Source: RGIG9115 sp045603225 (GTDB lineage Bacteria; Bacillota; Clostridia; UBA1381). From it: a stretch of DNA of 50,314 nt. The notes beneath the pieces are model-generated. The model was not told the origin of the DNA. It was given only the letters and a program-made list of their open reading frames with translations, and did not search any database. The position numbers and the translations under genes were made by a program. Location: contig JAZULT010000093.1 of NCBI GenBank assembly GCA_045603225.1, positions 1 to 50,314 of the forward strand, given 5' to 3'. Positions 18,979 through 27,636 of the stretch are shown here, one piece after another (the stretch's first letter is position 1; every line of letters starts with the position of its first letter).

Positions 18979-20520
18979 TTAATCGTCTATACTGTTATCT
19001 GTTGCTCTTACGAAAATTTCTTCAACTTCTTTCGAAGGAGCTTTATCAATAAGTGTCACAACAACAGCTACAACAGCACCAAGTATGAATCCCGGTATAA
19101 TTTCGTAAATTCCGGTAATTGAAGTCAGAGTTCCGAGTTCTCCTATCGGGAGCCACAGCCATAGCATATCAACAACTGCACCGACAATTATACCTGCAAC
19201 AGCACCTTTGTATGTAAACCTCTTCCAGAAAAGTGAGAACAGTACAACCGGTCCGAATGCTGCACCGAAAATTCCCCATGCATTTGACACAAGGTTCATA
19301 ATAGCCTGAGCCGCTTTTCCTTCACTGCTCGCTATGAAGAAAGCTACAACTGCAATTACAAGAACAACAAGACGGCTCACCCAGAGCATTTCCTTATTCG
19401 AAGCATTCTTTCTGACAATCGGCTTGTAAAGGTCACTTGAGAATGATGAAGCAGCAACGAGGAGCTGTGAATCTGCAGTTGACATACTTGCGGCAATAAT
19501 TGCTGCAAGAAGAAGTCCTGCTATAAATGCCGGGAACACATCACGTGCAAGCTCTACAAAGATGAGAGACTGTTTTCCGTTTAAAAGAAGAAATTCTGAA
19601 AGGTCTTTACCGTCAGAATAAACGAACATTCTTCCGAGATAACCAATCATGATTGTAGCGGCAAGCGAAAGCACAACCCAGATAATTGCAACAGTTGCTG
19701 ATTTTTTTACCATAGACGGTTTTTCAATGGCCATAAATCTTACGATAATATGAGGCATACCGAAATAACCCAGTCCCCATCCAAGACCTGACAAAATATC
19801 CTGCCAGCTTGCATTGAAGAAATTAGCAACAAACTTGAATTCTTCTCCGTCAGGACCTGAATAAACGGTTGTCAACGCCCCGAAATCAAGATTTCTTGTG
19901 AATCCTATAACGATAGGAACGATAAGTAATGCCGCAATCATAAGAAGTCCCTGAAAAAAGTCCGTCCAGCATACTGCATTGAATCCGCCGAGGAATGTAT
20001 AAACAACAACGATAGCCGCAAAAATAATCATAGCCGTTGTTCTCTGAAGTTCCGGTATAAGAGTTGTGAAAACATCAGCTCCTGCAACAAACGCAGATGC
20101 AACGTAAATTGTAAAGCATACAAGGAACACAATCGCACATATAACACTCAGCAAATGACTCTTTGATAAAAATCTGTTTGAAAGATACTGCGGAAGTGTT
20201 ATTGAATCGCCTGCTGCTTTTGAAAACTTACGAAGTCTTTTTGCAACAATAATCCAGTTAGCGGCAGTACCGATTGCAAGACCTATTCCAATCCATGCCT
20301 GACCAAAACCAAATGCCAGAATACTTCCCGGAAGTCCCATAAGAAGCCATGCACTCATATCAGACGCCTGGGCGCTCATTGCAGTAACCCAAGGTCCCAT
20401 CGCACGTCCACCGAGAAAATAATCTTTTTCTCCGTCATTCTTTGAACGGAAGAAAAATACCACACCTATCGCAAGCATTGCGACAAAGTACAGTACAAAA
20501 GCTATAATTCCCATATCCAT
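18979..20520 (-). CDS. putP: Sodium:solute symporter, PutP (proline) type
   Basis: Sodium-coupled importer of the SSS family, 513 residues with about 13 membrane segments. Typical PutP features: KDYFLGGRAMGPWVTAMSAQ near the N-terminus, ASDMSAWLLMGLPG in TM2, PQYLSNRF, and AAIIAASMSTADSQLLVAASS in TM8 with the Na+-site Ser/Thr residues. Proline is the expected substrate, but SSS specificity is hard to read and the neighbours concern uronate glycans. ATG at 20520 has GGGGG eight bases upstream. It appears monocistronic, with its own promoter and terminator. Confidence 0.85.
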   Translation of the reverse strand: MDMGIIAFVLYFVAMLAIGVVFFFRSKNDGEKDYFLGGRAMGPWVTAMSAQASDMSAWLLMGLPGSILAFGFGQAWIGIGLAIGTAANWIIVAKRLRKFSKAAGDSITLPQYLSNRFLSKSHLLSVICAIVFLVCFTIYVASAFVAGADVFTTLIPELQRTTAMIIFAAIVVVYTFLGGFNAVCWTDFFQGLLMIAALLIVPIVIGFTRNLDFGALTTVYSGPDGEEFKFVANFFNASWQDILSGLGWGLGYFGMPHIIVRFMAIEKPSMVKKSATVAIIWVVLSLAATIMIGYLGRMFVYSDGKDLSEFLLLNGKQSLIFVELARDVFPAFIAGLLLAAIIAASMSTADSQLLVAASSFSSDLYKPIVRKNASNKEMLWVSRLVVLVIAVVAFFIASSEGKAAQAIMNLVSNAWGIFGAAFGPVVLFSLFWKRFTYKGAVAGIIVGAVVDMLWLWLPIGELGTLTSITGIYEIIPGFILGAVVAVVVTLIDKAPSKEVEEIFVRATDNSIDD

Positions 20521-20550
20521 AAATTTTACCCCCTAAATATTGTTCTTATA

Positions 20551-20579
20551 ATTATACCATATTTTTTATAAAAATACAA
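20551..20579 (-). promoter_or_regulatory. Promoter of the putP-like gene
   Basis: TTGTAT (20579-20574), 17-nt spacer, TATAAT (20556-20551), about 30 nt before the start codon. Confidence 0.65.
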
Positions 20580-20643
20580 TATATAATTAATTACAGAATA
20601 CATTCTCATTCGATAATAATATTTTGTACATTTTCCCTAAATA

Positions 20644-21450
20644 TCAGTATGTAAGCCTACGCACCATGTTTATATTATCAAATATATATTCAGGAGTTTC
20701 AAACGGAAACTGAATTTCGCTTTCATAATACCACATATCATAATGCAAAGGATTTTTAAGAACATGGAAATCCTGTGCCGGCATATAGCCCTGCGCCAGA
20801 AGATAAGCCTTTTCACCCTCTGCATTTTCGCACACATCAACAATCATAACTACATGCCCCGGACTTCCGGCATTAATAATTATATCTCCAGCTTGCATTT
20901 CAGAAACAGAAATTGTCTCCGTTTCATAAGTTTCCATCGACAAAGTTCCCGCATAGCTGAATACCATTCTGAGATACTTTTCAAAATCGTTGTAATCGGT
21001 ATATTTACACAAGGTTCCGTCAGTGTAATGAAATGCTATTTTTTCTTCCTGTCCGGATTCCATATAATATTCTGCATACAAACGCATTATGGAATCGGCA
21101 CACTGCTGTAAATCTCCGTTTATCATATCCATATTAAACACAGCAGCATGAGCCTCCTGATTTCGTTTTTCTTTGCCATCATAAAGCATTACAGGCGATT
21201 TGTCCTCTTTCATTTCGTATTCTCTCAGAAATTCTGCAAAGCTTCCGTCTTCCGCTTCGGTACGCACAAATCCCTCAGGAGTATTAATTCTCGTTTCAAG
21301 TGTATTACCATCTTCGTTTATCATACATATTTCCGTATTTTCCGTTTCGTTTTCTTCCACACTTCCGGGAATTTCCATATTATCAGGCAAAGCACGGCTG
21401 CATCCGCCAACAAGAAAAATTAATATAATAAATAATGCTGTTATCCTCAT
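20644..21450 (-). CDS. DUF4846 lipoprotein
   Basis: Secreted, membrane-anchored protein of 268 residues. The signal peptide ends in lipobox LVGGC with Cys17. The rest resembles the DUF4846 family (INTPEGFVR, FAEFLREYEM, then GDIIINAGSPGHVVMIVDV and LLAQGYMPAQDFHVLKNP). The GD...GHVVMIVDV pattern recalls NlpC/P60- and CHAP-like papain folds, where this His is catalytic; a matching Cys is not obvious, so enzymatic activity is unproven. ATG at 21450 has GGAG nine bases upstream. It lies 24 bp after the GH88 gene and may share its transcript. Confidence 0.8.
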   Translation of the reverse strand: MRITALFIILIFLVGGCSRALPDNMEIPGSVEENETENTEICMINEDGNTLETRINTPEGFVRTEAEDGSFAEFLREYEMKEDKSPVMLYDGKEKRNQEAHAAVFNMDMINGDLQQCADSIMRLYAEYYMESGQEEKIAFHYTDGTLCKYTDYNDFEKYLRMVFSYAGTLSMETYETETISVSEMQAGDIIINAGSPGHVVMIVDVCENAEGEKAYLLAQGYMPAQDFHVLKNPLHYDMWYYESEIQFPFETPEYIFDNINMVRRLTY

Positions 21451-21474
21451 GAAACTCATCTCCATTCATGTATT

Positions 21475-22578
21475 CTACCAGATTAAATAATCACTGCCTT
21501 TCAGTTTAAGAATTGCTTCAACAAGGAAAAAGTCAGCATACACAAGATGCTCCTGCTTTCCGGACCAGTAAGCAACCATTCCGTTCTGAAGAATCGACTG
21601 ATTTGTATTATCAAAAATACAGTCTTCTTCGACAGCCTTAAGAATATTTATAGCACCGTCAAGATATTTCTGTTCATTTGTCGCTTTATAAATTTCTATC
21701 ATACCGCAAGCCGCACAAACTGCCGCACTTGTATCATAATACACAGGCTCTTCAGGTGCTCTGAAATCAGTAAGAACTTTATAATTATTCTTTTCGGCAC
21801 ACGAAAGAAAATAATCAGCGGCTATTTTTGCCGTATCAAGATATTTATTATCTCCCGTATGTATATAACTTAGAACAAATCCGTAAACCGCCCATGCCTG
21901 TCCTCTCGACCATGCACTATCGACTGCACATCCCTGTCCTGCAAGAGTCTCAACAATTTTGTTACTTTCCTCATCATGTACGCATATGTGTACAACACTT
22001 CCATCCTCTCTGACATGCTCCTTCATTGCCATATCCGCATGCATTTTAGCAACATATTCAAATCTCTTATCTTCAAGTTCACGTGACGCCCAGTACAAAA
22101 TCGGAAGATTCATCATACAGTCGATTATAGAATAAGATTTTTCATGATTCCACGCACGGATAAAATCAGCCTTTATATTAGCACGTGATGAAAGAATATT
22201 CGCTGTAAGCAATGCTCTTGTTCTTGATTTTTTATTACCTGTCTGAATATAATTTGCTTTTGCTGTCAGCCCCCACATAAATCCGATATCATGGTCAAAA
22301 CGGTCAAAATTATCAAAAACAACGTCAAGCAGTTCTTCGTGTCTTTCTGCAGTCAGTCTGTAATCTTCATTTCCTGTAGCTTTATACATAAGCCACATCA
22401 TTCCACCATAAAATCCGTTCGTCCACCATCCCGGATCTTTTTCGGACATATCCTGATATTTACCGTTTATAACTTCATACGGAAGAATATTTCTGACTTC
22501 TATAGCCGTTTTTGAAAGCTTATTGTCAATCTTCTCCCACATACCGTCTACCCATTGTCTGTTATTTCCTATATTCAT
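21475..22578 (-). CDS. Unsaturated glucuronyl hydrolase, GH88
   Basis: Cytoplasmic enzyme that removes the 4,5-unsaturated uronic acid left by polysaccharide lyases, by hydration of the vinyl ether. The 367-aa (alpha/alpha)6-barrel protein has FDHDIGFMWG (~95) and SIIDCMMNLPILYW (~150), matching the two catalytic Asp residues (Asp88 and Asp149) of Bacillus UGL, plus AVDSAWSRGQAW and YYDTSAAVCAA. No signal peptide. Two in-frame ATGs: the first (22587) overlaps the lyase stop as ATGA, the second (22578) has better spacing to AAAGGG and is chosen. GH88 acts on glycosaminoglycan-type disaccharides; GH105 is the alternative but the motifs fit GH88 better. Confidence 0.9.
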   Translation of the reverse strand: MNIGNNRQWVDGMWEKIDNKLSKTAIEVRNILPYEVINGKYQDMSEKDPGWWTNGFYGGMMWLMYKATGNEDYRLTAERHEELLDVVFDNFDRFDHDIGFMWGLTAKANYIQTGNKKSRTRALLTANILSSRANIKADFIRAWNHEKSYSIIDCMMNLPILYWASRELEDKRFEYVAKMHADMAMKEHVREDGSVVHICVHDEESNKIVETLAGQGCAVDSAWSRGQAWAVYGFVLSYIHTGDNKYLDTAKIAADYFLSCAEKNNYKVLTDFRAPEEPVYYDTSAAVCAACGMIEIYKATNEQKYLDGAINILKAVEEDCIFDNTNQSILQNGMVAYWSGKQEHLVYADFFLVEAILKLKGSDYLIW

Positions 22579-22583
22579 ATTCG

Positions 22584-24284
22584 TCATCCCTTTATTTCTA
22601 TTTCAAATTCAAAGTCAGTTTCAGTTTTGTTAACAGGAGTATAATCTATAAGATATACTGTCACATCGTGTGTATCATCGTGAGATCTGTATACATCTTC
22701 AGATACAGACGCCTGATACCTATTCTTATCAAATTTCACTTCAGCCGTACCTAAATCCACATATCCTTCACCAATTACAGGCTTCGTCCATGTTACCATT
22801 CTTTCTGTAACCGATTCGGTTTTATCCGAATATTCAAATCTATCTCTGAGAAATACAGAATCCTCTTTGATCTCAAAGCTCCTCCGTATTTTATTTACAA
22901 TGTCATTTTCGTACGCACCTTCAATATCAAGTGCAAAAAAATCGCCTTTCACTTCAACATTTTGTGCTGAGTATTCTTTTCCGAAGCACTGATATTTTCC
23001 ATTGATAATCGGCAAGCTATGTCCTTGCGAGCTGTTATTGATTAATGTATATCTTACTCTATCGTCAAATGTATCTTTTACGTATACACCACAGCCGAAA
23101 TCGGCAAGAGGAATATCATTTCCGGAAGTACATATCATAAAACTTCCGATATCGTTATGGTTATGCGGTTCATCATTATGTCCGCCCTTTGCGGCAAAGC
23201 TGAATTTTTCTTTTTTATTTATGTACCACTCTGCCCCATCAAAATAATATGTACTGTTTTCGGTTTTATCTGTTTCATAATCACAGTCAAACCATAAAAG
23301 CTCTTTTATCGAGTAAACATTCCCACGCAAAGTTGAAAAAGATAAATCAGGTCTTAAAAATTCATCACCGTATACCGATTTAAGATAACTCATAAGTCCC
23401 GGACTGAATGTAAAACCACTTCCTCCATCTGAGAAAGAAACAACTTTTTTATCACTCATACGTATACGCTGAGGAAAAAGTGCAATGTTTTTCACCTTAT
23501 CACGTTCGAAGTAATTCACTTCGCCATTTGTATAATCGAGTATCATACGCGCAAAAATCACGAAATATCCAAACCCGTAATTCCAGTAAGCATATCCTTC
23601 CATACAGCATCCGTCATCATTAAATCCGCTCAGAAATGTTTCCATTGCATTATACAGCATCGGAAGAATAACATCAATTTCTTCCTGAGTTCCCAAATGC
23701 AGAAGTGCAACACCGCATCCTCCTGCACATACAGCCGCCCAGTTGTTTGTTCCGTTTTTCCAATAAAAATCATATTTTCCCAACGGCTCAAACACTCTGC
23801 GTCTGATTTCGTATTCAACTCTCTCTTTTACATAATACGGAAGCTTATCTCCGACTGCAGCTATAATATCAGTAAGAAGTCTTGACGTTTCAGAAGAAAA
23901 CAAATCAACAATTTCAATCATTTCCTCCGCAGGCGGATTTTTACGGAATACCGCAACATGAGCCGGTAGACACCATGTAAATTCATCACATATCATAAAG
24001 ATAAGATCAATTAAAGGCTTATAATACTTTTCATCTCCCGTAAGCCAATATGCAATAGAAATAAACGAACAGTCATTTCGCCTTTCAAAATAACTTTTCT
24101 CAAATATACTTCTGTTTCCTGTTTCAAAATACAACATAAATTCGCTCATTTTAAAAGCAGGATAAATTTTCTTTAAAGCCTCGTCCGCTTTTTTTATAAT
24201 ACCATCAGCAATAAACCTCGCCTTTTCGCTATTCAGAACTGCTTCACGTTGTTTTTCAAAATCTACACCGTAAAATCTTTTCAT
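22584..24284 (-). CDS. Heparinase II/III-like polysaccharide lyase
   Basis: Lyase-type protein of 566 residues: an N-terminal alpha/alpha toroid (ERRNDCSFISIAYWLTG; NGTNNWAAVCAGGCG) followed by the heparinase II/III beta-sandwich domain with FAAKGGHNDEPHNHNDIGS (~370), which holds the His residues expected near the active site and zinc site. These enzymes cleave uronic-acid-containing chains by beta-elimination. There is no signal peptide, so it probably acts on imported oligosaccharides, and the next gene removes the unsaturated uronate. AGGAG lies seven bases before the ATG. It is the first gene of the run and diverges from the AraC regulator, the likely controller. Confidence 0.88.
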   Translation of the reverse strand: MKRFYGVDFEKQREAVLNSEKARFIADGIIKKADEALKKIYPAFKMSEFMLYFETGNRSIFEKSYFERRNDCSFISIAYWLTGDEKYYKPLIDLIFMICDEFTWCLPAHVAVFRKNPPAEEMIEIVDLFSSETSRLLTDIIAAVGDKLPYYVKERVEYEIRRRVFEPLGKYDFYWKNGTNNWAAVCAGGCGVALLHLGTQEEIDVILPMLYNAMETFLSGFNDDGCCMEGYAYWNYGFGYFVIFARMILDYTNGEVNYFERDKVKNIALFPQRIRMSDKKVVSFSDGGSGFTFSPGLMSYLKSVYGDEFLRPDLSFSTLRGNVYSIKELLWFDCDYETDKTENSTYYFDGAEWYINKKEKFSFAAKGGHNDEPHNHNDIGSFMICTSGNDIPLADFGCGVYVKDTFDDRVRYTLINNSSQGHSLPIINGKYQCFGKEYSAQNVEVKGDFFALDIEGAYENDIVNKIRRSFEIKEDSVFLRDRFEYSDKTESVTERMVTWTKPVIGEGYVDLGTAEVKFDKNRYQASVSEDVYRSHDDTHDVTVYLIDYTPVNKTETDFEFEIEIKG

Positions 24285-24381
24285 TATACCACTCCTGATT
24301 TCTTTAATTTGTCTTATATATTAATTATACACTATTTTCTAAAAAAATCATTGATTATATTGCTGATTTTTTTGTATTTTC

Positions 24382-24411
24382 TTGCTAATCCTATGCCGAT
24401 TATGGTATAAT
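24382..24411 (+). promoter_or_regulatory. Promoter of the araC-type regulator
   Basis: TTGCTA (24382-24387), 18-nt spacer, TATAAT (24406-24411), about 30 nt before the start codon. The ~155-bp divergent gap also holds a minus-strand TATAAT without a good -35 box, as expected for an activator-dependent lyase promoter. Confidence 0.65.
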
Positions 24412-24441
24412 AATTTAAACTTACACAAAAGGGGTGTTAAA

Positions 24442-25257
24442 ATGCTTCCAATCAGCTGGTCATCATATAAAATAGACACGGTAAATCAGGCAGGTCTTAT
24501 GCCGCATACCCATACACGCACAAGCGAAATCATTCAGACTTTCGATAACGATGGCAGTATTCTTATTAACGGTCATTTGTACAAAATGCTGAAAAATGGT
24601 TTATACTTCATCCACGGAACAGCCACGCACTTTGTATCACCTGATGATATAAACAGATATAATCACAGTATATTGATTCTGCATACAAATGAAGTGGAAA
24701 AAATATGCAGAAATTTGCAAATGAAAGATACATACCACACCCTGTTTCTTAATAACGGCGGTACGTTCTGCGAGTTATCTCCCAAGGCCGTAATAGAAAC
24801 TGACAGCCTCTTATATGAAATAGATGAAATAATGAACGGCCCCACAGATATGAAATACGCAAAGCTGTCAGCTTCACTTGTAAAATTATTTGAACTGGGA
24901 CTTAAATATTCGAGCAAAACAACATTCAAAAACAACAAGTTCGGTGATGTCCTTTCATATATAAGCGACAATGCTCTCAAAAAAATTTCAATAGATGAAA
25001 TATGCGAAGAAACACATATCAGCAAATATCATCTCTGCCGCCTTTTCAAAGAAAATGTAGGAGTTACTATCGGCAGTTTTATTAAAACACGAAGGCTTTC
25101 AATCGCTAAACAGCTCCTTATTTCAACAAAAATGCCGATTATAGAAATTGCGTATAAATGCGGCTTTACCGACAGCAGCTTCTTTTCAAAAACATTTACA
25201 AAAGAATTTGGTGTAAATCCGTCTGAGTTCAGAAATAAATATAATATGGAGAAATAA
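24442..25257 (+). CDS. AraC-family transcriptional regulator
   Basis: 271-residue DNA-binding protein. The N-terminal half resembles a cupin-type ligand-binding domain (MPHTHTRTSEIIQ, GSILINGHLYKML). The C-terminal ~100 residues hold two helix-turn-helix motifs: ISKYHLCRLFKENVG (~190) and the AraC signature IAYKCGFTDSSFFSKTFTKEFG (first part near 235). ATG at 24442 has AAAAGGGGTG upstream; the longer reading from 24382 would start inside the -35 box. It is divergent from the lyase-GH88 pair, so control by a product of glycan breakdown is likely. It converges with the DUF554 gene, only 2 bp apart. Confidence 0.93.
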   Translation: MLPISWSSYKIDTVNQAGLMPHTHTRTSEIIQTFDNDGSILINGHLYKMLKNGLYFIHGTATHFVSPDDINRYNHSILILHTNEVEKICRNLQMKDTYHTLFLNNGGTFCELSPKAVIETDSLLYEIDEIMNGPTDMKYAKLSASLVKLFELGLKYSSKTTFKNNKFGDVLSYISDNALKKISIDEICEETHISKYHLCRLFKENVGVTIGSFIKTRRLSIAKQLLISTKMPIIEIAYKCGFTDSSFFSKTFTKEFGVNPSEFRNKYNMEK

Positions 25258-25259
25258 AA

Positions 25260-25982
25260 TTATATTCCGGGCACAAAAACAAGCAATGCCGCTATGACAA
25301 GAGCAGGAAGCATATTCGCCACTTTTACTGAATTCGGTCTGACCATGTTAAGTCCAACACAGAAAATCAAGACAGAACCTACAAGCGAGATGTTATTAAG
25401 AACAGCAGTTGTCATAAGAGGTTCAACGAACTTCGCAAAAACCGTGACACCTCCCTGCAAAACAGCAACAGGAATTGCTGAAAACACACATCCGATACCC
25501 ATAGATGCTGTCATGAGAATAATCACAATAAAATCGAGTATTGACTTTGCGGCAAGTATTGAATAGTCTCCGTGCAACCCGTCCTCGATTGCTCCGACTA
25601 TCGCCATAGCACCTATGCAAACTGTAAATGATGCTGTAACAAAGCCTTCAACAAACGAACCGTCTTTTTCATTGCCTGATTTTTTCTTAAGCCATTCACC
25701 AAACTTTTCTATTTTCCCTTGAATATCAATAAATTCACCGATTAATGTACCGAGAACCATACTTATAATTATAAGCATGCTACCGCCTGTCGAAATAACA
25801 CCGTTATCAACGGTGAACATTTTCTCAAACGCGCCCGATGCACCTATAAAAATTACACTTACTCCTATCGCACGAATTATGGGGTCCTGATATTTTTCTT
25901 TTACAAACCGTCCGAACAATTTGCCGATAATTCCTGCAACGATTACAGCAGTAACATTTATTACAGTACCTAACCCTATCAT
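25260..25982 (-). CDS. DUF554 membrane protein
   Basis: 240-residue integral membrane protein with about seven hydrophobic segments, starting MIGLGTVINVTAV and containing VLGTLIGEFIDIQGKIE and FTVCIGAMAIVGAIEDGLHGD, typical of the DUF554 (YdfK/YqgA-like) family. Function unknown in general; transport has been suggested. Two in-frame ATGs exist; the second (25982) has TAGGAG nine bases upstream and is preferred to the one at 25991. Its stop lies 2 bp from that of the convergent araC gene, with no terminator between them, so the two transcripts would overlap. Confidence 0.88.
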   Translation of the reverse strand: MIGLGTVINVTAVIVAGIIGKLFGRFVKEKYQDPIIRAIGVSVIFIGASGAFEKMFTVDNGVISTGGSMLIIISMVLGTLIGEFIDIQGKIEKFGEWLKKKSGNEKDGSFVEGFVTASFTVCIGAMAIVGAIEDGLHGDYSILAAKSILDFIVIILMTASMGIGCVFSAIPVAVLQGGVTVFAKFVEPLMTTAVLNNISLVGSVLIFCVGLNMVRPNSVKVANMLPALVIAALLVFVPGI

Positions 25983-26088
25983 TTCCTTCATCTCCTACGT
26001 TGATATGCATAAATTATATCATATTTTCAAATCAAAATCAAGATGAAAATTCAAATATTACAATTTCATGAATTTTTCAAATATACCA

Positions 26089-26117
26089 TTGACTTATTAT
26101 ACATTTTGTGCTATACT
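26089..26117 (+). promoter_or_regulatory. Promoter of the CNNM leader transcript
   Basis: TTGACT (26089-26094), 17-nt spacer, TATACT (26112-26117). The expected start near 26124 leaves about 210 nt of leader before the CNNM gene. The DNA from 25983 to 26088 shows nothing else. Confidence 0.8.
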
Positions 26118-26151
26118 GTATTCATCATTAAGAAAGAGAGGATTTATAAAA

Positions 26152-26277
26152 ATGGATTCAGACGACGGTGACAGTTACTGTAACACTGAATTGTATTTTT
26201 ATTTGTTATATATGGCATACCTGCGTATAATATATAAATTCCGCAGGCGTGCCTTTTTGTGTCTAAAAAAGGAGTAA
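26152..26277 (+). CDS. 41-aa leader ORF upstream of the CNNM gene
   Basis: Short ORF with GAGAGGA nine bases before its ATG and a good promoter 35 nt upstream. The product starts MDSDDGDSYCNTE (five of the first eight residues after Met are Asp/Ser with four Asp), continues with a hydrophobic stretch (YFYLLYMAYLRIIY) and ends in a basic region. A terminator hairpin and its T-run lie wholly inside the ORF, so a ribosome translating through would prevent termination. This points to an attenuator leader of the downstream ion transporter gene. A small membrane peptide is the alternative. I recognise no homologue. Confidence 0.6.
   Translation: MDSDDGDSYCNTELYFYLLYMAYLRIIYKFRRRAFLCLKKE
26214..26258 (+). 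terminator. Intrinsic terminator/attenuator inside the leader ORF
   Basis: Arms GGCATACCTGCG (26214-26225) and CGCAGGCGTGCC (26242-26253) pair except for one A-C mismatch and one T-G wobble, with a 16-nt AT loop, followed by TTTTT. It lies about 80 bp before the CNNM gene, so readthrough would be needed for expression from the promoter at 26089. Confidence 0.85.
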
Positions 26278-26334
26278 GCCCTAACAATCAACTACATAAA
26301 CAAATATCAATACTTCAAGGAGATAGTATAAACC

Positions 26335-27594
26335 ATGAATATTACAGGCTATGTTATCATAATGGCTTTGCTGTTATTAGCATCAGCATATTTTTCAGCT
26401 ACCGAGACTGCTTTTACTTCATTTAATAAAACAAAAATGAAATCTTTAGCTGAAAAAGGAAACAAACGTGCAGCTCTTGCATATGCTCTGTCAGAAAACT
26501 ATGACAAGCTTCTGACAACTATTCTTATAGGAAATAACATCGTAAACATCAGTCTTACATCAATCGGAACACTGTTATTTATAAACCTTTTGCAAAGCGA
26601 TTCCGCTGCTGCTTCGGTTTCGACTATAGTTATAACACTGCTGGTTCTGACGTTTGGTGAAATTTCGCCAAAAAGCATTGCAAAAAATTCACCTGAAAAG
26701 TTTTCAATGTTTTCGGCGCCGTTATTGAGAGTATTAATATATATATTTACTCCCCTTAACTTTTTGTTTACTCAGCTTACAAAATTATTGGCAAAAATTT
26801 TCAAATCAGATGACAGCTCAAAAATTTCGTCAGAAGAGCTTCTTTTAATCGTTGATGAAGTCGAGCAGGACGGTACTCTTGATTCAGACGAAAGTGACCT
26901 TATAAAGAACGCTATCGAATTTACAGAACAGGAAGCAGAAGACATTCTGACACACAGAGTTGACCTTGAAGCAGTTTCAATACAGGCTTCAAAAGCAGAG
27001 ATTGCAAAAACTTTTACAAGTACACAGTTTTCACGTCTTCTCGTTTATAACGAAAATATAGACGATATTGTAGGTGTTATTCACCTGAAAGACTTTTTCA
27101 CCGAAAACGGTATTACAAATCAGAGCATAAAAAGTATAATGACAAAACCGTTATTTATACAAAAATCCGAAAAGATCAACGACCTGTTAAAAATACTCCA
27201 GAAAAACAAATCTCATCTTGCAGTTGTAATTGATGAGTATGGCGGAACTTTAGGTATTGTTACAATGGAAGATATCCTCGAAGAACTCGTCGGAGAAATC
27301 TGGGACGAGCATGACGAAGTAATTGAAGACTTCAAACAAATAGGAGACAAAACCTTCCTTGTAGATGCTTCGGTGAACTTTGAAGACTTTTGTGATTTCT
27401 TTGATATTACAGCCGAAACAGACAGTGTATCTGTCGGTGGTTGGGTTATGGAAGAATACGGACAAATCCCTGAAAAAGGAGATAGCTTTACTTTCGAAAA
27501 CCTTGACATCACAGTAACCGAAACCGACTCACACCGTATAACAAAAATAAAAGTTCTTGTTTCAGAAAAACATGAAGATGAGGATGAAAACTAA
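26335..27594 (+). CDS. CNNM/CorC-type ion transporter (DUF21-CBS)
   Basis: 419-residue membrane protein of the CNNM family, often annotated hemolysin; characterised members such as B. subtilis MpfA/YhdP export Mg2+. Order: DUF21 transmembrane domain (1-~185) with SATETAFTSFN and IGNNIVNISLTS, a cytoplasmic CBS pair (~200-320; LVYNENIDDIVGVIHLKD, VVIDEYGGTLGIVTMED), and a C-terminal CorC_HlyC domain (~335-415; VGGWVMEEYG). GGAG is 12 bases before the ATG, a long spacing. The gene follows a leader ORF and terminator that probably regulate it. Mg2+ is the likely ion, by family only. Confidence 0.9.
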   Translation: MNITGYVIIMALLLLASAYFSATETAFTSFNKTKMKSLAEKGNKRAALAYALSENYDKLLTTILIGNNIVNISLTSIGTLLFINLLQSDSAAASVSTIVITLLVLTFGEISPKSIAKNSPEKFSMFSAPLLRVLIYIFTPLNFLFTQLTKLLAKIFKSDDSSKISSEELLLIVDEVEQDGTLDSDESDLIKNAIEFTEQEAEDILTHRVDLEAVSIQASKAEIAKTFTSTQFSRLLVYNENIDDIVGVIHLKDFFTENGITNQSIKSIMTKPLFIQKSEKINDLLKILQKNKSHLAVVIDEYGGTLGIVTMEDILEELVGEIWDEHDEVIEDFKQIGDKTFLVDASVNFEDFCDFFDITAETDSVSVGGWVMEEYGQIPEKGDSFTFENLDITVTETDSHRITKIKVLVSEKHEDEDEN

Positions 27595-27636
27595 TACAGA
27601 AAATGGTGTTGCTCATGCAACACCATTTTCTGTATT
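27593..27636. terminator. Bidirectional terminator, perfect 20-bp stem
   Basis: AATACAGAAAATGGTGTTGC, loop TCAT, and its exact complement. It includes the stop codon regions of both convergent genes. A/T-rich flanks fit termination in both directions. Confidence 0.9.

Noticed and set aside
24382..24441. Longer start for the AraC regulator
   Set aside because: The TTG at 24382 is the -35 box of the promoter. ATG 24442 has a strong ribosome site.
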